Shown: positions 22,548 to 32,301, counted from the first letter of the stretch. The stretch: 64,000 bases of DNA from Phaeoceros laevis (GCA_049999765.1 JBNGIQ010006064.1:1-64000), one strand, 5' to 3'. The notes: generated by a model not told the origin, from the letters alone. Program-made: numbers and translations.

Positions 22548-22770
22548 TATGCGGAAGCTCGGATGTGGGAAGGTCAGATGCGGAAGCTCAGATGTGGGGG
22601 GATGCGAAGGAGATGCGGACAGGGCGAGTGAACTCCAAGGCTTTTGAAGCAGGCAGGCCAGAGCTGGTGGACTGATGTGGGCGGAGTCGTGCACACGTTT
22701 CTATCCTGATGCAAGCTGGGAACTGGTTCGTGAAGTGAAGAAAGAACCTCCAGATTGTTGAAGACACTGT
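22548..22770 (+). pseudogene. Relic of a PPR gene C-terminus
   Basis: This stretch resembles the 3' end of the neighbouring PPR ORFs: 'tcgaacatttatgcggaagctc' (SNIYAEA), 'cagagctggtggactga' (matching the QSWWTD region) and 'gtcgtgcacacgttt' (VVHTF), then 'tgaagtgaagaaagaacc', which also follows the second PPR gene at about 28423. Frames are broken and no upstream PPR body remains. It is a decayed tandem copy. Confidence 0.75.
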
Positions 22771-23037
22771 AAGCATCTTCTCAACTTCAACTCTGTCGGA
22801 GCAGTGACAGCGGTGAGGAGTCCAGGTAGCCTCATCGGCATGCCAGAAAGGATCCGGTGGGACACACTTGGGGGTGGGGCGTCTGCGCTAAGAGGAGAAT
22901 ACAGAGAGCCACAGCAAGGGTCAAGATCGTAGACTGCTGTGAGTTTTGGTTACCGCTTTCCAACTTTACAGGGCCCTAATGTAGCGGGAAGGAGATGGTG
23001 GACAGTGAAGAAGCCAGCTCGTCCAGGTGCTGCTCGA

Positions 23038-25671
23038 ATGATGGCTGTCAGCCCGATGCAGCTGGATATTGGGCTGACCGGCTCGGACTTGGCTGCGGGT
23101 TTACCACCAATTTCCGAGCTACGGCGAATGCAAGGACTAGGACCTGAAACTGATGGGTGTGAAGCCATGAGCCACTTAGCAGGGAATGTCTGGTGTGGGA
23201 AAAGCCCAGCACCCTCTGGAGAGAAAGGAAGGCCCCTAAATGAGCTCCAGGAATTCTTATGGCAAGAATTTTTCAAAGATCCGACACAGCGGTGGGACAA
23301 TGCACCGAGCAAGCCATCCTCCCGGCATCCTGATTTCAAGCACGACAGTTCCAAGGTCGCCCTGTTGCCAAACGCTCGGCACAAGCCTGCAGGGGTGGAC
23401 TGGCAGATAGCCACGTGGGACACTCGAATGACTAGGCCTGCCGAGCCCGTATCCACCTCGGCTCATGGGCAAGGATGGTTTGCAGCGAATGAGGACCATA
23501 TGGAGGCTGAAATGTGCAGCAAATTATGTGTGGCTGGTCGAATTACTGAAGCTGTGGATGGATTAAGCCGTATGGTGCAACGAGGATGCCATGTGCCCAG
23601 CAACCTCATCTATCGTGTCCTCAAGAGGTGCATCGCAAACAAGGACCTGGTTCTGGGCAGACGTATTCATGCTCTCACTGTGGAAAGTGGGTATGAAGGA
23701 GACGCATTTTTTGCCACCCACTTCATCGGTCTGTACGCTTCGCATAGGAGATTGGGAGAAGCAATGCGAGTCTTTTCCGAGGTGTCCACGCCGGACGCCT
23801 ATAACTGGGCCACCATCATCTTCGCCTATGCTAGACACGGAGAGGCTGCCCAGGCTGTACAACTGTACCGACGAATGCGTGAGTCAGCCGCTAAGCCCGA
23901 CAACCGTGTCTATTTAGCTGTCCTAAAAGCTTGTGCTGCTGCAGGAGACCTGATTGCTGGCAAGGAGGTCCATGGTCACATTCTTGCGAGTCCAAGGCAG
24001 CCAAATCTTTTTGTTCAAAATGGCCTGCTTGATATGTACGTGAAGTGTAGGAGATTAGAGGATGCTCGAAAACTTTTTGACGTTCTTCAAGTCAAAGATG
24101 TGGTGACTTGGACCACGATGATTGCAGGTTATGCCCAGCAAGGGTTGGGTCAAGAGGCTCTTAATCTTTACAGGAGTATGCAACAGGAAGGGTTCACTAC
24201 TCCGAACTGTGTTACATTCGTTTGCCTCTTACAGGCATGTGCGAGTATAGGTGTAGGAGCTTTGCAAGAGGGAGAGCTGCTCCATGCAGAGATCAAGGTG
24301 CAGGGTCTGCAGGATGACGTGGTTCTAGGCTGCAGCTTGGTTAACATGTATGCAAAGTGCGGTATCTTAGAAGATGCTCGAAGAGTGTTTGAGACACTTC
24401 GAGAACGAGATGTAGTGACATGGAATACGATGATTGCAGGTTATGCCCAGCAAGGGATGGGTCAGGAAGCCCTTGATATTTACAGCAGTATGCTAGCGAA
24501 AGGCGTCTCTCCAGATTCTGCGACATTTGTTTCCGTCATACAGGCATGTGCAAGTGTAGGTGAAGGAGCTCTGCATCAGGGAAAGCAGCTCCATGCACAG
24601 ATTGAAGAACAAAAACTGCAGGATGATGTCGTTCTCGGCTGCAGCTTGGTGAACATGTATGCGAAGTGCGGCAGCTTAGAGGATGCTCGTAACTTGTTTG
24701 ACAGACTTTCGGAGCGAGATATAGTTACATGGACTGCGATGATTGCGTGTTATGCCCAGCAAGGGATGGGTCAGGAAGCCCTTGGTCTTTACAGTCGTAT
24801 GCAACAGGATGGCCTCCCCCCTCCAGATTCTTTTACAGTTGTCTGTCTCTTACAAGCATGTGCACTTGTGGCAGGTCTACCTATGGGAAAGCAGCTCCAT
24901 GTAGAGATTGAGGAACGAGGAATGCTGGTTGATGTAGTTGTGGGAGCTGCACTAGTCGATATGTATGCCAAGTGTGGGAGCATGATTGACTCAAAGCAAG
25001 TGTTTGATACATTGCCTGAAAGAACGGTTGAGGCATGGGGTGCACTGATTGGTGGATACACCCGTCAAGGAGACAGTGAGGCTGTTTTTCACTTGCTTGA
25101 CAGGATGAGACTTGAGGGCATGCAGCCAAGTGGCATCATATTTCTTAGTGTTCTGACAGTATGCAGTCATGTGGGTTTAGTGGACAAAGGCCGAACGTAC
25201 TTCGAGATCATGAAGTCGGAATGTGGCATCAGTCCAACCGAAGAGCATTACACATGCATGATAGATCTTCTGGGTCGTGCAGGTCATTTGGAGGAGGCGC
25301 TACAGATGGCAAAGGCCATGCCTTTCCCACCTAATGCTGCAGCATGGCACACCTTGTTAGGCGCATGCCAGAAATGGAATAATGTTGAGATTGGGCGACA
25401 CGCGTTTGAGTTTGCAGTCAGCGGAGATGCAAAGGATGAAGCATTTTATGTGTTGATGTCGAACATTTATGCAAGCGCTGAGATGAGGGAAGCGGCAAAG
25501 GAGATGCAGGCAAGGAGAGTGAAAAGTGGGGCATGGAAGAAGCCAGGTCAGAGCTGGTGGACTGACATGGATGGAGTAGTGCACACCTTCGTAGTTGGAG
25601 ACAAGAAGCATCCCGGGACTGAAGTACCTGCAAGGCAGTCCGCAGAAGAAAGGATATTTGCTGCACCTTGA
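23038..25671 (+). CDS. PLS-class PPR protein with E/E+ type C-terminus
   Basis: Intronless 877-residue protein. ATG 23038 (or 23041) was chosen because it aligns with the start of the second PPR copy; the frame is open upstream without another ATG. An N-terminal region of about 170 unconserved residues is followed by PLS triads. S-type motifs are GLYASHRRLGEAMRVF, DMYVKCRRLEDARKLF, NMYAKCGILEDARRVF, NMYAKCGSLEDARNLF and DMYAKCGSMIDSKQVF. The tail has the E motif (MPFPPNAAAWHTLLGACQ, SNIYASAEM) and E+ motif (WWTDMDGVVHTFVVGDKKHP), then a non-family end. PLS-E/E+/DYW proteins bind organelle transcripts and mostly specify C-to-U editing sites. A DYW deaminase domain would normally follow HP; here the frame ends 18 residues later and DYW-like scraps continue in another frame. 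It may act with a separate DYW partner or be a decaying DYW gene. No transit peptide is obvious. Confidence 0.9.
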   Translation: MMAVSPMQLDIGLTGSDLAAGLPPISELRRMQGLGPETDGCEAMSHLAGNVWCGKSPAPSGEKGRPLNELQEFLWQEFFKDPTQRWDNAPSKPSSRHPDFKHDSSKVALLPNARHKPAGVDWQIATWDTRMTRPAEPVSTSAHGQGWFAANEDHMEAEMCSKLCVAGRITEAVDGLSRMVQRGCHVPSNLIYRVLKRCIANKDLVLGRRIHALTVESGYEGDAFFATHFIGLYASHRRLGEAMRVFSEVSTPDAYNWATIIFAYARHGEAAQAVQLYRRMRESAAKPDNRVYLAVLKACAAAGDLIAGKEVHGHILASPRQPNLFVQNGLLDMYVKCRRLEDARKLFDVLQVKDVVTWTTMIAGYAQQGLGQEALNLYRSMQQEGFTTPNCVTFVCLLQACASIGVGALQEGELLHAEIKVQGLQDDVVLGCSLVNMYAKCGILEDARRVFETLRERDVVTWNTMIAGYAQQGMGQEALDIYSSMLAKGVSPDSATFVSVIQACASVGEGALHQGKQLHAQIEEQKLQDDVVLGCSLVNMYAKCGSLEDARNLFDRLSERDIVTWTAMIACYAQQGMGQEALGLYSRMQQDGLPPPDSFTVVCLLQACALVAGLPMGKQLHVEIEERGMLVDVVVGAALVDMYAKCGSMIDSKQVFDTLPERTVEAWGALIGGYTRQGDSEAVFHLLDRMRLEGMQPSGIIFLSVLTVCSHVGLVDKGRTYFEIMKSECGISPTEEHYTCMIDLLGRAGHLEEALQMAKAMPFPPNAAAWHTLLGACQKWNNVEIGRHAFEFAVSGDAKDEAFYVLMSNIYASAEMREAAKEMQARRVKSGAWKKPGQSWWTDMDGVVHTFVVGDKKHPGTEVPARQSAEERIFAAP

Positions 25672-25689
25672 TTTGTCGTTAGGGGACAC

Positions 25690-26350
25690 AGCACCAATGC
25701 TGAGGAGGACACTGAGTTGTGGGCACAGCGAGAATCCTCCAGATTCTGTTCCTTTGTATGCCCTCCACAGGCGTCTTCCATTTACGTGTTGGAGATCTAC
25801 AGGGAAAGAACTTCATGCACAGGGGTACAAGGCTGCAAGACGATGTGGTTATGGCTAGCAGCTTGGTCAACATGTATGCTGAGTACGGTAGTCTAGAGGA
25901 TGCTAGCAAAGCGTTCCACAGACTTCCATACAGGAATGCTGTACCATATTCTGCAAGGATTGCAGGTTATCCTCAACAGAGTTAGGAAGCCCTTACTCTT
26001 TACGGCTCTATGCAACAAGATTGGTGGGTTGGTTTTAGGGTTGTAGGGTATGCTCCCTACAGGCATGTGTCACCTTGTACGAGGACTCTCAGCACCTAGG
26101 AAGGCACGTCCATGCTTATTTTCATGAACGTGTACTGCAAGATGGTGCCTCGAGGTTCCAGCATCGTTGACACATATGCAAAGTGCGGTGTCTTGGAATG
26201 TCCGCGGTGTGTTTGACAAACAGCAGGACAGGAATGTTTATGGATGATAGCAGGCTTGCCCAGCAGGAAATGGTTAGGAAGCCCTTATCTTTACCGTAGT
26301 TCGCAAGAAGAAGGGATGGCTGACCCAGGTCTGCCACAGTGGTATGCCTC
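25690..26350 (+). pseudogene. Degenerate PPR copy
   Basis: PPR coding sequence with many stops and shifts. Visible pieces are LQDDVVMASSLVNMYAEYG followed by SLEDASKAFHRLPYRNAV (25830-25945), IAGYPQQS then a stop then EALTLYGSMQQD (25955-26020), and 'gacacatatgcaaagtgcggt' (TYAKCG, about 26168). They match the intact neighbour's third and fourth repeats. It sits between the two PPR ORFs, so it is a third tandem unit in decay. Confidence 0.85.
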
Positions 26351-26521
26351 CTGCTGACATGTGCAGCATTTAGCCGGCTGAGCCCGGCTCTGCCTTGGAG
26401 GGTCATAGAGCCAAGCCAGCTGATTCTCGAAGCCCCTCGAAGCAAACACCTGAGTTTCGATTCAGAAGTCAGCGTAATAATGGAGATGCGGGGCACTGAA
26501 AAGTTAAAACGTGCTTGACGG

Positions 26522-28174
26522 ATGGCGATCAGGCTCAGCCAACTGCAGCTGCATGTTGGGCTGACCGGTCCGGCCTTCTTTGCCGGTTTGCCACCAACCT
26601 CCGCACTGCGGCGCATGCAAGGACCAGTAGTTGAAACTTTTGAGTTTGAAGCTCTGACGGACCTAGTAGCAAAGGTGTGGTGTGGGAAAAGCCAAGCGTC
26701 CCCTGGAGAGCTGCATTTTTTTGCAGATCCGATACAATGGTGGGACAACAGACGGAGCAAGCCGGCATCCCGGCATCCTGATCTTGAGCACAAGATGTCC
26801 AAGGTCGCCCTTTCGCTAGCCATGTGGGACGCCCAGATGAAGGTGCCTTCTGAGTCTGTATCCACCCTAGTTCAAAGCCAAGGAGCTTTGGAGGTTCAAA
26901 TGTGCAGTGAACTATGTGACGAGGAGCAAATTACTGACGCTGTGGCTGGGTTGAACAGTCTGGTGCAACGAGGATGCCATGTGCCCAACAATATTTTCTA
27001 TCGTGTGCTCAAGAGGTGCATCGCAGACAAGGACCTGGTTATGGGCAGACGCATTCATGCTCTCACTGTAGAATGTGGGTATGAAGGAGACGCATTTTTG
27101 GCCACCCACCTTATCGGTCTATATGCTTCGCATGGGAGGTTGGAAGAAGCAACGCGAGTCTTCTCCAAGGTTTCAACCCCGAGCGCCCATAACTGGTCTA
27201 CCATCATCTTCGCGCATGCCAGACATGGAGAAGCTGCCCGGGCTATCCGACTGTACCAACAGATGCGTGATTCAACCGCGAAGCCGGGCAACCGCATATA
27301 CGTCGCAGTTCTAAAAGCTTGTGCCACTGCAGGAGATTTAGTTGCCGGCAAGGAGGTTCATTCTCATATTCTTGCGAGTCCAGAGAAACCAAACATTTAT
27401 GTTGAGACGGGCCTGGTTGATATGTATGCAAAGTGCGGCAGCTTAGAGGATGCTCTCAGAGTGTTCATCGCACTTCCCAAAAAAGATGTGGGGACATGGA
27501 ATGCGATGATTGCAGGTTATGTCCAGCAAGGGATGGGTGAGGAAGCCCTTAGTCTGTACCGTAGTATGCAACAGGAACACCGCATCTCTCCAAATTCTGT
27601 TACCTTTGTTTGCCTTCTACAGGCCTGTGCAATTGTGGGACGTCTACCTTTGGGAAACGAGCTCCATGCACAGATTGAGGAACGAGGAATGCTGGCTGAT
27701 GTGGTCGTGGGAGGTGCATTAGTACATATGTATGCCAAGTGTGGGAGCATGTTTGATGCACAGCAGGTGTTTGAATCGTTGCCTGAAAGAACCATGGAGG
27801 CATGGGGTGCACTTATTGGTGGATATACGCGCCAAGGAGATAGTGAGGCTGTCTTTACTTCGCTTGAAAGGATGAGACTGGAGGGCACACAGCCAAGTGG
27901 AATCACGTTTCTTAGTGTGCTGACAGTGTGCAGTCATGTGGGTCTAGTGGACAAAGGCCGAAAGTACTTTGAAATCATGATGACGGATTATGGAATCAGT
28001 CCAACTGTAGAGCATTACTCATGCATGATGGATCTTCTGGGCCGTGCAGGACTTCTGGACGAGGCGCTACAGATGGCCAAGACCATGCCTCACCCACCTA
28101 CTGCTGCAGTGTGGCGCTCTCTGTTAGGCGCTTGCCAGACGGAACAACATCGAAATTGGGCTACAGGCTTTTGA
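26522..28174 (+). CDS. PPR protein, shorter paralogue, frameshifted before its E domain end
   Basis: 550-codon open frame paralogous to the upstream PPR gene along its whole length, beginning MAIRLSQLQLHVGLTG and sharing GCHVPNNIFYRVLKRCIADK and GRRIHALTVECGYEGDA. It has three PLS triads (GLYASHGRLEEATRVF, DMYAKCGSLEDALRVF, HMYAKCGSMFDAQQVF), two fewer than its paralogue, as expected from unequal exchange. After SLLGACQTE the frame shifts: the paralogue reads QKWNNVEIGRHAFEF, here NNIEIGLQAFES lies in the next frame from about 28143. The protein therefore stops early at 28174 and loses the E/E+ tail. It is either a truncated, non-editing RNA binder or an early pseudogene. Confidence 0.75.
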   Translation: MAIRLSQLQLHVGLTGPAFFAGLPPTSALRRMQGPVVETFEFEALTDLVAKVWCGKSQASPGELHFFADPIQWWDNRRSKPASRHPDLEHKMSKVALSLAMWDAQMKVPSESVSTLVQSQGALEVQMCSELCDEEQITDAVAGLNSLVQRGCHVPNNIFYRVLKRCIADKDLVMGRRIHALTVECGYEGDAFLATHLIGLYASHGRLEEATRVFSKVSTPSAHNWSTIIFAHARHGEAARAIRLYQQMRDSTAKPGNRIYVAVLKACATAGDLVAGKEVHSHILASPEKPNIYVETGLVDMYAKCGSLEDALRVFIALPKKDVGTWNAMIAGYVQQGMGEEALSLYRSMQQEHRISPNSVTFVCLLQACAIVGRLPLGNELHAQIEERGMLADVVVGGALVHMYAKCGSMFDAQQVFESLPERTMEAWGALIGGYTRQGDSEAVFTSLERMRLEGTQPSGITFLSVLTVCSHVGLVDKGRKYFEIMMTDYGISPTVEHYSCMMDLLGRAGLLDEALQMAKTMPHPPTAAVWRSLLGACQTEQHRNWATGF

Positions 28175-28460
28175 GTCCAAAGTGAGTTTGGATGCAAGGG
28201 ATGAAGCGTCTTATGCATTGATGGCCAACGTTTATGCCTTGATGTCCAATGTTTATGCAAGGGCTCAGCTGTGGGAAGAGGTGACGGGAGATGCAGGCAA
28301 GGAGGGTGAAAAATGGGGCATGGAAGAATCTAGGCCAGTGCTGATGGACTGACATGGGCGGGGTGATGCACACGTTTTAAAGACCCAAGCATCCTGATGC
28401 AACGCCTGGACACCTGGTCTCTGAAGTGAAGAAAGAACCGCCAGATTGTGGAAGGCCGAA
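28143..28460 (+). pseudogene. Out-of-frame E/E+ tail of the second PPR gene
   Basis: Continues the homology of the second PPR gene in a shifted frame: NNIEIGLQAFESKVSLD, DEASYALMANVYALMSNVY, then a second shift near 28285 and the remains of the E+ motif ('gtgctgatggactgacatgg', 'gtgatgcacacgttttaa'). An internal duplication repeats the (A/S)NVYA segment. At least two disabling changes relative to the upstream paralogue. Confidence 0.8.
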
Positions 28461-28839
28461 TATTTTCGACTCCCTCATGACTCGAAAAGTAACTTCTACA
28501 CCCTCACGTTTGCCTCCAAATGCTTTTTCCGACTCCTTGCAATACAAAAGATAGCTGAGCTAGTCTTAGACATGCAGGAGTCTAATGGTATCTGTACTTC
28601 TCTGCAGGACTCGTCTTGTTTTCGTGTGGCCTATTGATCACTGTGACAGAGTCCCAAGCAGTACCAGCAGAGAGACATGGGAGACAGATTTTAGCATCCC
28701 CATCAGACTGGCGTGCGCGAGAGTCCTTGCATGGATTGGACATTTGCTGTGTGCCGGGATCAAGAAGTCAATCTCCTGATGAATATGAGTCATATGTCGC
28801 CAGTTGAGATGGCAGGAATAAAGGCGAGGAGAAAAACAG

Positions 28840-28975
28840 TAGATGTAACACCATACTGGTGGATGCCTATGCAAAAACTGGGGAGGGTACCTGGAATTAC
28901 TGGAAGATTGCTTATACACAGTGGGATGGTGCTAGTACTATGTTCAAGAACATGCCACAGTCTTCTCTTGCAATC
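28840..28975 (+). pseudogene. Old PPR relic
   Basis: One frame reads CNTILVDAYAKTGEG and, about 20 residues later, ASTMFKNMPQ, the shape of a single PPR repeat (NxLVDMYAKxG ... ARxxFDxMP). No start, no further repeats. It fits an older, more degraded member of the PPR cluster. Confidence 0.5.
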
Positions 28976-28982
28976 TAGATCT

Positions 28983-29190
28983 TAGAATACGAAGCTTTTC
29001 ACCTCTGGAACAAGGTGCGGGCTGCTATCGCAAAACAGTTATACAGCAGACAGGATTTTAGACCAGCATGGCTGACTTCTGATGGATGGCACCAAGATGG
29101 TCACCTTGTCGTTTTAAGAATGTCGCATTGTTCCTGTACGATCTTAAGATACGATGCTTTTCGCTTCTGCAACAAGGTGCAGTCTGCCAT
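28983..29190 (+). repeat. Imperfect direct repeat, period about 164 bp
   Basis: The segment around 'cttttcacctctggaacaag' (28983-29028) recurs as 'cttttcgcttctgcaacaag' (29147-29190); later parts (tggtcacc) also recur. No gene is recognised here. Confidence 0.6.
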
Positions 29191-29620
29191 GGCAGAATAG
29201 TTGTTGGGGCAGACTGGACTTCGCAGGAGGATGGTTCGAAGCTGGTCACCATGCGTTTCTTCTAAAACCCGAGGACGCAGCAGTTGCTTAAGAGCATGCA
29301 TGTCGTCAAGAAGAAAGATATCTTCAAGCTAAGTCCCCCGCAGGTGGCATCTGGAAAAACAAAATCGTGCAGGAGTCTAACCCGGTGTTTCACGAAAACT
29401 GTGATCTTCAGCGAGCCCGAAAGGCTACCTTTGCGTATCGTCGGAGACAAGGAGCATGAACTTAGGGCTAAAGGACCGTTCAGTGCAAGCTGGGTCATAG
29501 GTGATCAGCCCGCTGTCAAGCAGGTGAGCTTCAAAATGGGTAGACTAGCGGCGACCTCAGCCACAGTGGCGACCTCAGCCACAGCTCCCTTGCCGTCCTT
29601 CACCTGGGCCTGTACTCTCG

Positions 29621-29683
29621 ACTCGACGTTACTGCGAGTAACGTCGAGTATCGTCGGCACGGGACAGAGTCTGTCCCGTGCCG
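29621..29683. other. Two adjacent perfect hairpins
   Basis: Hairpin A: 13-bp perfect stem 'actcgacgttact' (29621-29633), loop gcg, complementary arm 29637-29649. Hairpin B: 13-bp perfect stem 'cggcacgggacag' (29655-29667), loop agt, arm 29671-29683. They are 5 bp apart and unrelated in sequence to each other. No known element is recognised. Confidence 0.9.
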
Positions 29684-29808
29684 TTTTAGGCACTTCCCCG
29701 TTCACACCGATTCTGGCTCGGCTTCTGGTTGGATTTGGTACCCCTTCTCGCTACGATTCGTCGTCCTGCCCGCTTTGAATGAGCCATATGTGCTTGCCAA
29801 ATCGTCGC

Positions 29809-29856
29809 AAGCATGGGTAGATAGGTTTTCAAGATAGATAGATAGTTTTGTACGTT
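29809..29856 (+). repeat. Dispersed repeat copy 1 (partner at 31957-32008)
   Basis: 'caagcatgggtag', then 'aggttttcaagatagataga' and 'tagttttgtacgt' recur about 2.1 kb away with few changes ('caagcatgggtaggtagg', 'ttcaagataaatagatagat', 'agttttgtacgta'). Copy 1 is just upstream of the small ORF at 29921. Confidence 0.8.
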
Positions 29857-29920
29857 GGCTCCCTAGCTCGTTTCGGGTGTGGACAAAGCTCTCATCAGAT
29901 CTGCGAGATCCCGATTCTCA

Positions 29921-30154
29921 ATGGCGTTCTGGCTCACGTCCGTGGCGTTCTTGATTGTGGGGCTGCTCGGCTCGCTGGCGGCCAAGTTTACTGGAGGCGG
30001 CAAGGCCTCCACAGTGCTGCTGCACACAACGCTAGTGGATCTCGCAGTGATTTGTTGCTGGATGCTGTACGCTCAGGGCACCCATTTTGCCGGTCTTGCA
30101 TTTCAAGTTGTTGTGTTTCGTGATATCGCAGCTAACTTGGAATTCGGCGTGTGA
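29921..30154 (+). CDS. Small membrane protein, possibly DUF1475-like
   Basis: 77-residue open frame, ATG 29921 to TGA 30154. Residues 1-20 (MAFWLTSVAFLIVGLLGSLA) and about 38-52 (DLAVICCWMLYAQ) are hydrophobic, giving two membrane spans. The order of a first span, a short hydrophilic stretch and then TTLVDLAVICCWMLY recalls plant DUF1475 proteins, where a second span begins TLIDFY and ends in a conserved W-x-x-Y. Real family members are longer, so this may be a first exon or a truncated copy. No function is known. The assignment rests on weak similarity. Confidence 0.4.
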   Translation: MAFWLTSVAFLIVGLLGSLAAKFTGGGKASTVLLHTTLVDLAVICCWMLYAQGTHFAGLAFQVVVFRDIAANLEFGV

Positions 30155-31688
30155 ATTGCTCCCACGATAACCGTGGTAGTGAATTCTAGGGTTCCGATTT
30201 GAGCTGCATTGGAAGCTATCTGAAACTATAGAACAAGGAATGGTGGCTCCCCTGGCCTTTGAGAGCTGATAGATGAGGACACTGATCGCGTATGATGAGC
30301 TTACTGTGTGCAGGTGGGCTATCGTGTATTTGGCACAAATGAATCCCCTCATTCAGCCCCAACTGAAGGGGGAGGGTGAATAGATTCAAGGAAACATTCT
30401 GTTCTTAGAGGGCACCATCTGGTTGCTTCATTCTTTGGTAAACTCTCACGAACAAATTTTTGCTGTTTGAGGTGACATAGGTATCTTCTGTCGATCTGAT
30501 TTTTTTTCTGAATTGAGGCCCATGCTACTGTTGCAGCTCAGGAACCAGCTCAAGTGGTGAGGTGTTGTGGCTCGATGCTGGAGTGCAATAATACTTGTCT
30601 TCCCGTCCGGGGAGGTTTGCACAGACTTGTATGCTAGGTAGTAGGAATCGATCACATATTGTTGTCAACCTTTTAATTCGAGTGTTGGTGGTATCCAGAG
30701 TGTCGGTTTTCTTTTCCCTCATGAATTTGGAAGGAGTTTAGAAGGGGGTGTTGGGTTTAGTCCTTTAAGTTGGGGCCAGCATGCCTAGGATAGACACGCT
30801 TTGTTTTCGCTGTAAGCTGAAGTTGTGACCTGTACAGAGGAGCTGGCAGGGCTGGCCTACGTGGCAGCCTTATCTGGTTAGGATAGCTGGCTACTTAGGA
30901 TTTTGCTTTGGCAAAGCTGATTAGCGTTTCCCACTTTTTGCCGGAAGCTGGAGGCTGTGGCTGATCTTTGGGCGCTCTATCTTGGAAGAAGGAAAAGGGA
31001 AGTAGCTTAGTTTTAGGCTTATGTGTGCTTGGATGAGAACCATGGACGATGCTGTGTTGTGTTGCGTTTGTTTTAAGCGAGCTTATTGGCGGGATGTGAG
31101 ACTTTTGGGCTGTCGGCCCTGTGTGTTGAATCTCACGGGTTTCATGCAAGACTCTGTCCAGGCCGTGGAAATCAGAAAGCAGGACGTTTGTAGCCGGGCA
31201 AGAGGTGCCGGAAAGCTGCCGTGGAGGGAATCTGACCATGCCATAAAACGGGAACCGGCCATCTGTCGATGCCTGGTTTTGAATTATGCCTGGACCGGCT
31301 GCTAAGTGAGGAGTGCGGCAACATTACTGGAGGGCGTGGAAGCATAAACGGTAGCAGCGCCCGTACGAGAGAGAGAGGAGGATCCCGTCGGCTAGCAGCC
31401 CGTCAGGGCCTGAAGGGCCATGACCGGACCCTATGCACTGTCTAGACACCTTTGGGCAATTGGCGACATGACAGGGGTTGTAAGTCACAAACAAATGCCG
31501 GTTTATGTTTACTTTTACAAATTTCATGCTTATGAGGACAGAAATATCAATATGCTTACATCCCTTTTTCTGGTCTAGAATGGCCGTCTATAGTGGAAGG
31601 TAATTTTCAAAGCGTGAACGCTAATTCTCAACTCTCAACCTAGTCATTGTATCCATCGCAGCCTGTCACGCACATAGCTTTCAGCTCT
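30155..31688. other. Intergenic, nothing recognised
   Basis: Open frames here are short and lack family motifs. The stretch around 31130-31260 shares composition and short words ('accggcc', 'gtgccgg') with 1170-1320 but I could not establish a repeat family. Confidence 0.45.
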
Positions 31689-31775
31689 GGAAAAGATGAT
31701 CCAGGCGCACATAGCTTTCAGGAAAAGATGATCCAGGCGCACATAGCTTTCAGGAAAAGATGATCCACGCGTGTT
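31689..31775 (+). repeat. 32-bp tandem repeat
   Basis: The unit beginning 'ggaaaagatgatccaggcgc' starts at 31689, 31721 and 31753 (third partial). Confidence 0.92.
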
Positions 31776-31956
31776 GTACATGTGTTGAATCCACACAAAT
31801 GGACTAAAAGTGTGAGATACATGTACAAGCCGTAGACACTTGGTCTGCGGGTAGTGCGGGTCTGCGGGTAGTGGCTCAACTGCGTAAATGCTGAAAACAA
31901 AAACTTGTCCGTGGTGTGATCAAAAGTTGGCGTGCCCAGTGATATAACATACTGGC

Positions 31957-32008
31957 AAGCATGGGTAGGTAGGTTTCAAGATAAATAGATAGATAGTTTT
32001 GTACGTAC
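31957..32008 (+). repeat. Dispersed repeat copy 2 (partner at 29809-29856)
   Basis: See copy 1. Both copies carry (GATA)n-like 'agatagatagtttt' followed by 'gtacg'. They could be ends of a non-autonomous element spanning 29.8-32.0 kb, or simply two insertions. Confidence 0.75.
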
Positions 32009-32175
32009 GAGCTAACGAAAATGGATAGCCAGATGATACACACACAAAAGTCACCTAGTCTACCCAAAGCTCATGGCTTTCAGACGTCACACCAGTGCTC
32101 ACCAAAAACCGGCTGATACGTGTGAATGGCCGGTTGGAAATTGAAAGTTTAGGTTCACGAAATTTTCTCCGAATG

Positions 32176-32301
32176 CAAACGAAATTTTCTCCGAATGCAA
32201 AATGTTATGATACCGAAACATTTTGGAACCATTGGATACAAACGAAATTTTCTCCGAATGCAAAATGTTATGATACCGAAACATTTTGGAACCATTGGAT
32301 A
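32176..32301 (+). repeat. 63-bp tandem repeat
   Basis: The unit beginning 'caaacgaaattttctccgaa' starts at 32176 and 32239 with essentially identical sequence, preceded by a partial copy at about 32157. Confidence 0.93.

Noticed and set aside
29284-29530. Possible C2-domain exon (one frame reads KIVQESNPVFHENC, another FSEPERLPLRIVGDKEHE)
   Set aside because: The two C2-like pieces lie in different frames and are too short; similarity is suggestive only. Might be a very old relic.
31021-31305. 94-codon Cys-rich open frame
   Set aside because: No ordered Cys spacing, no homologous pattern, and sits in repeat-like sequence.
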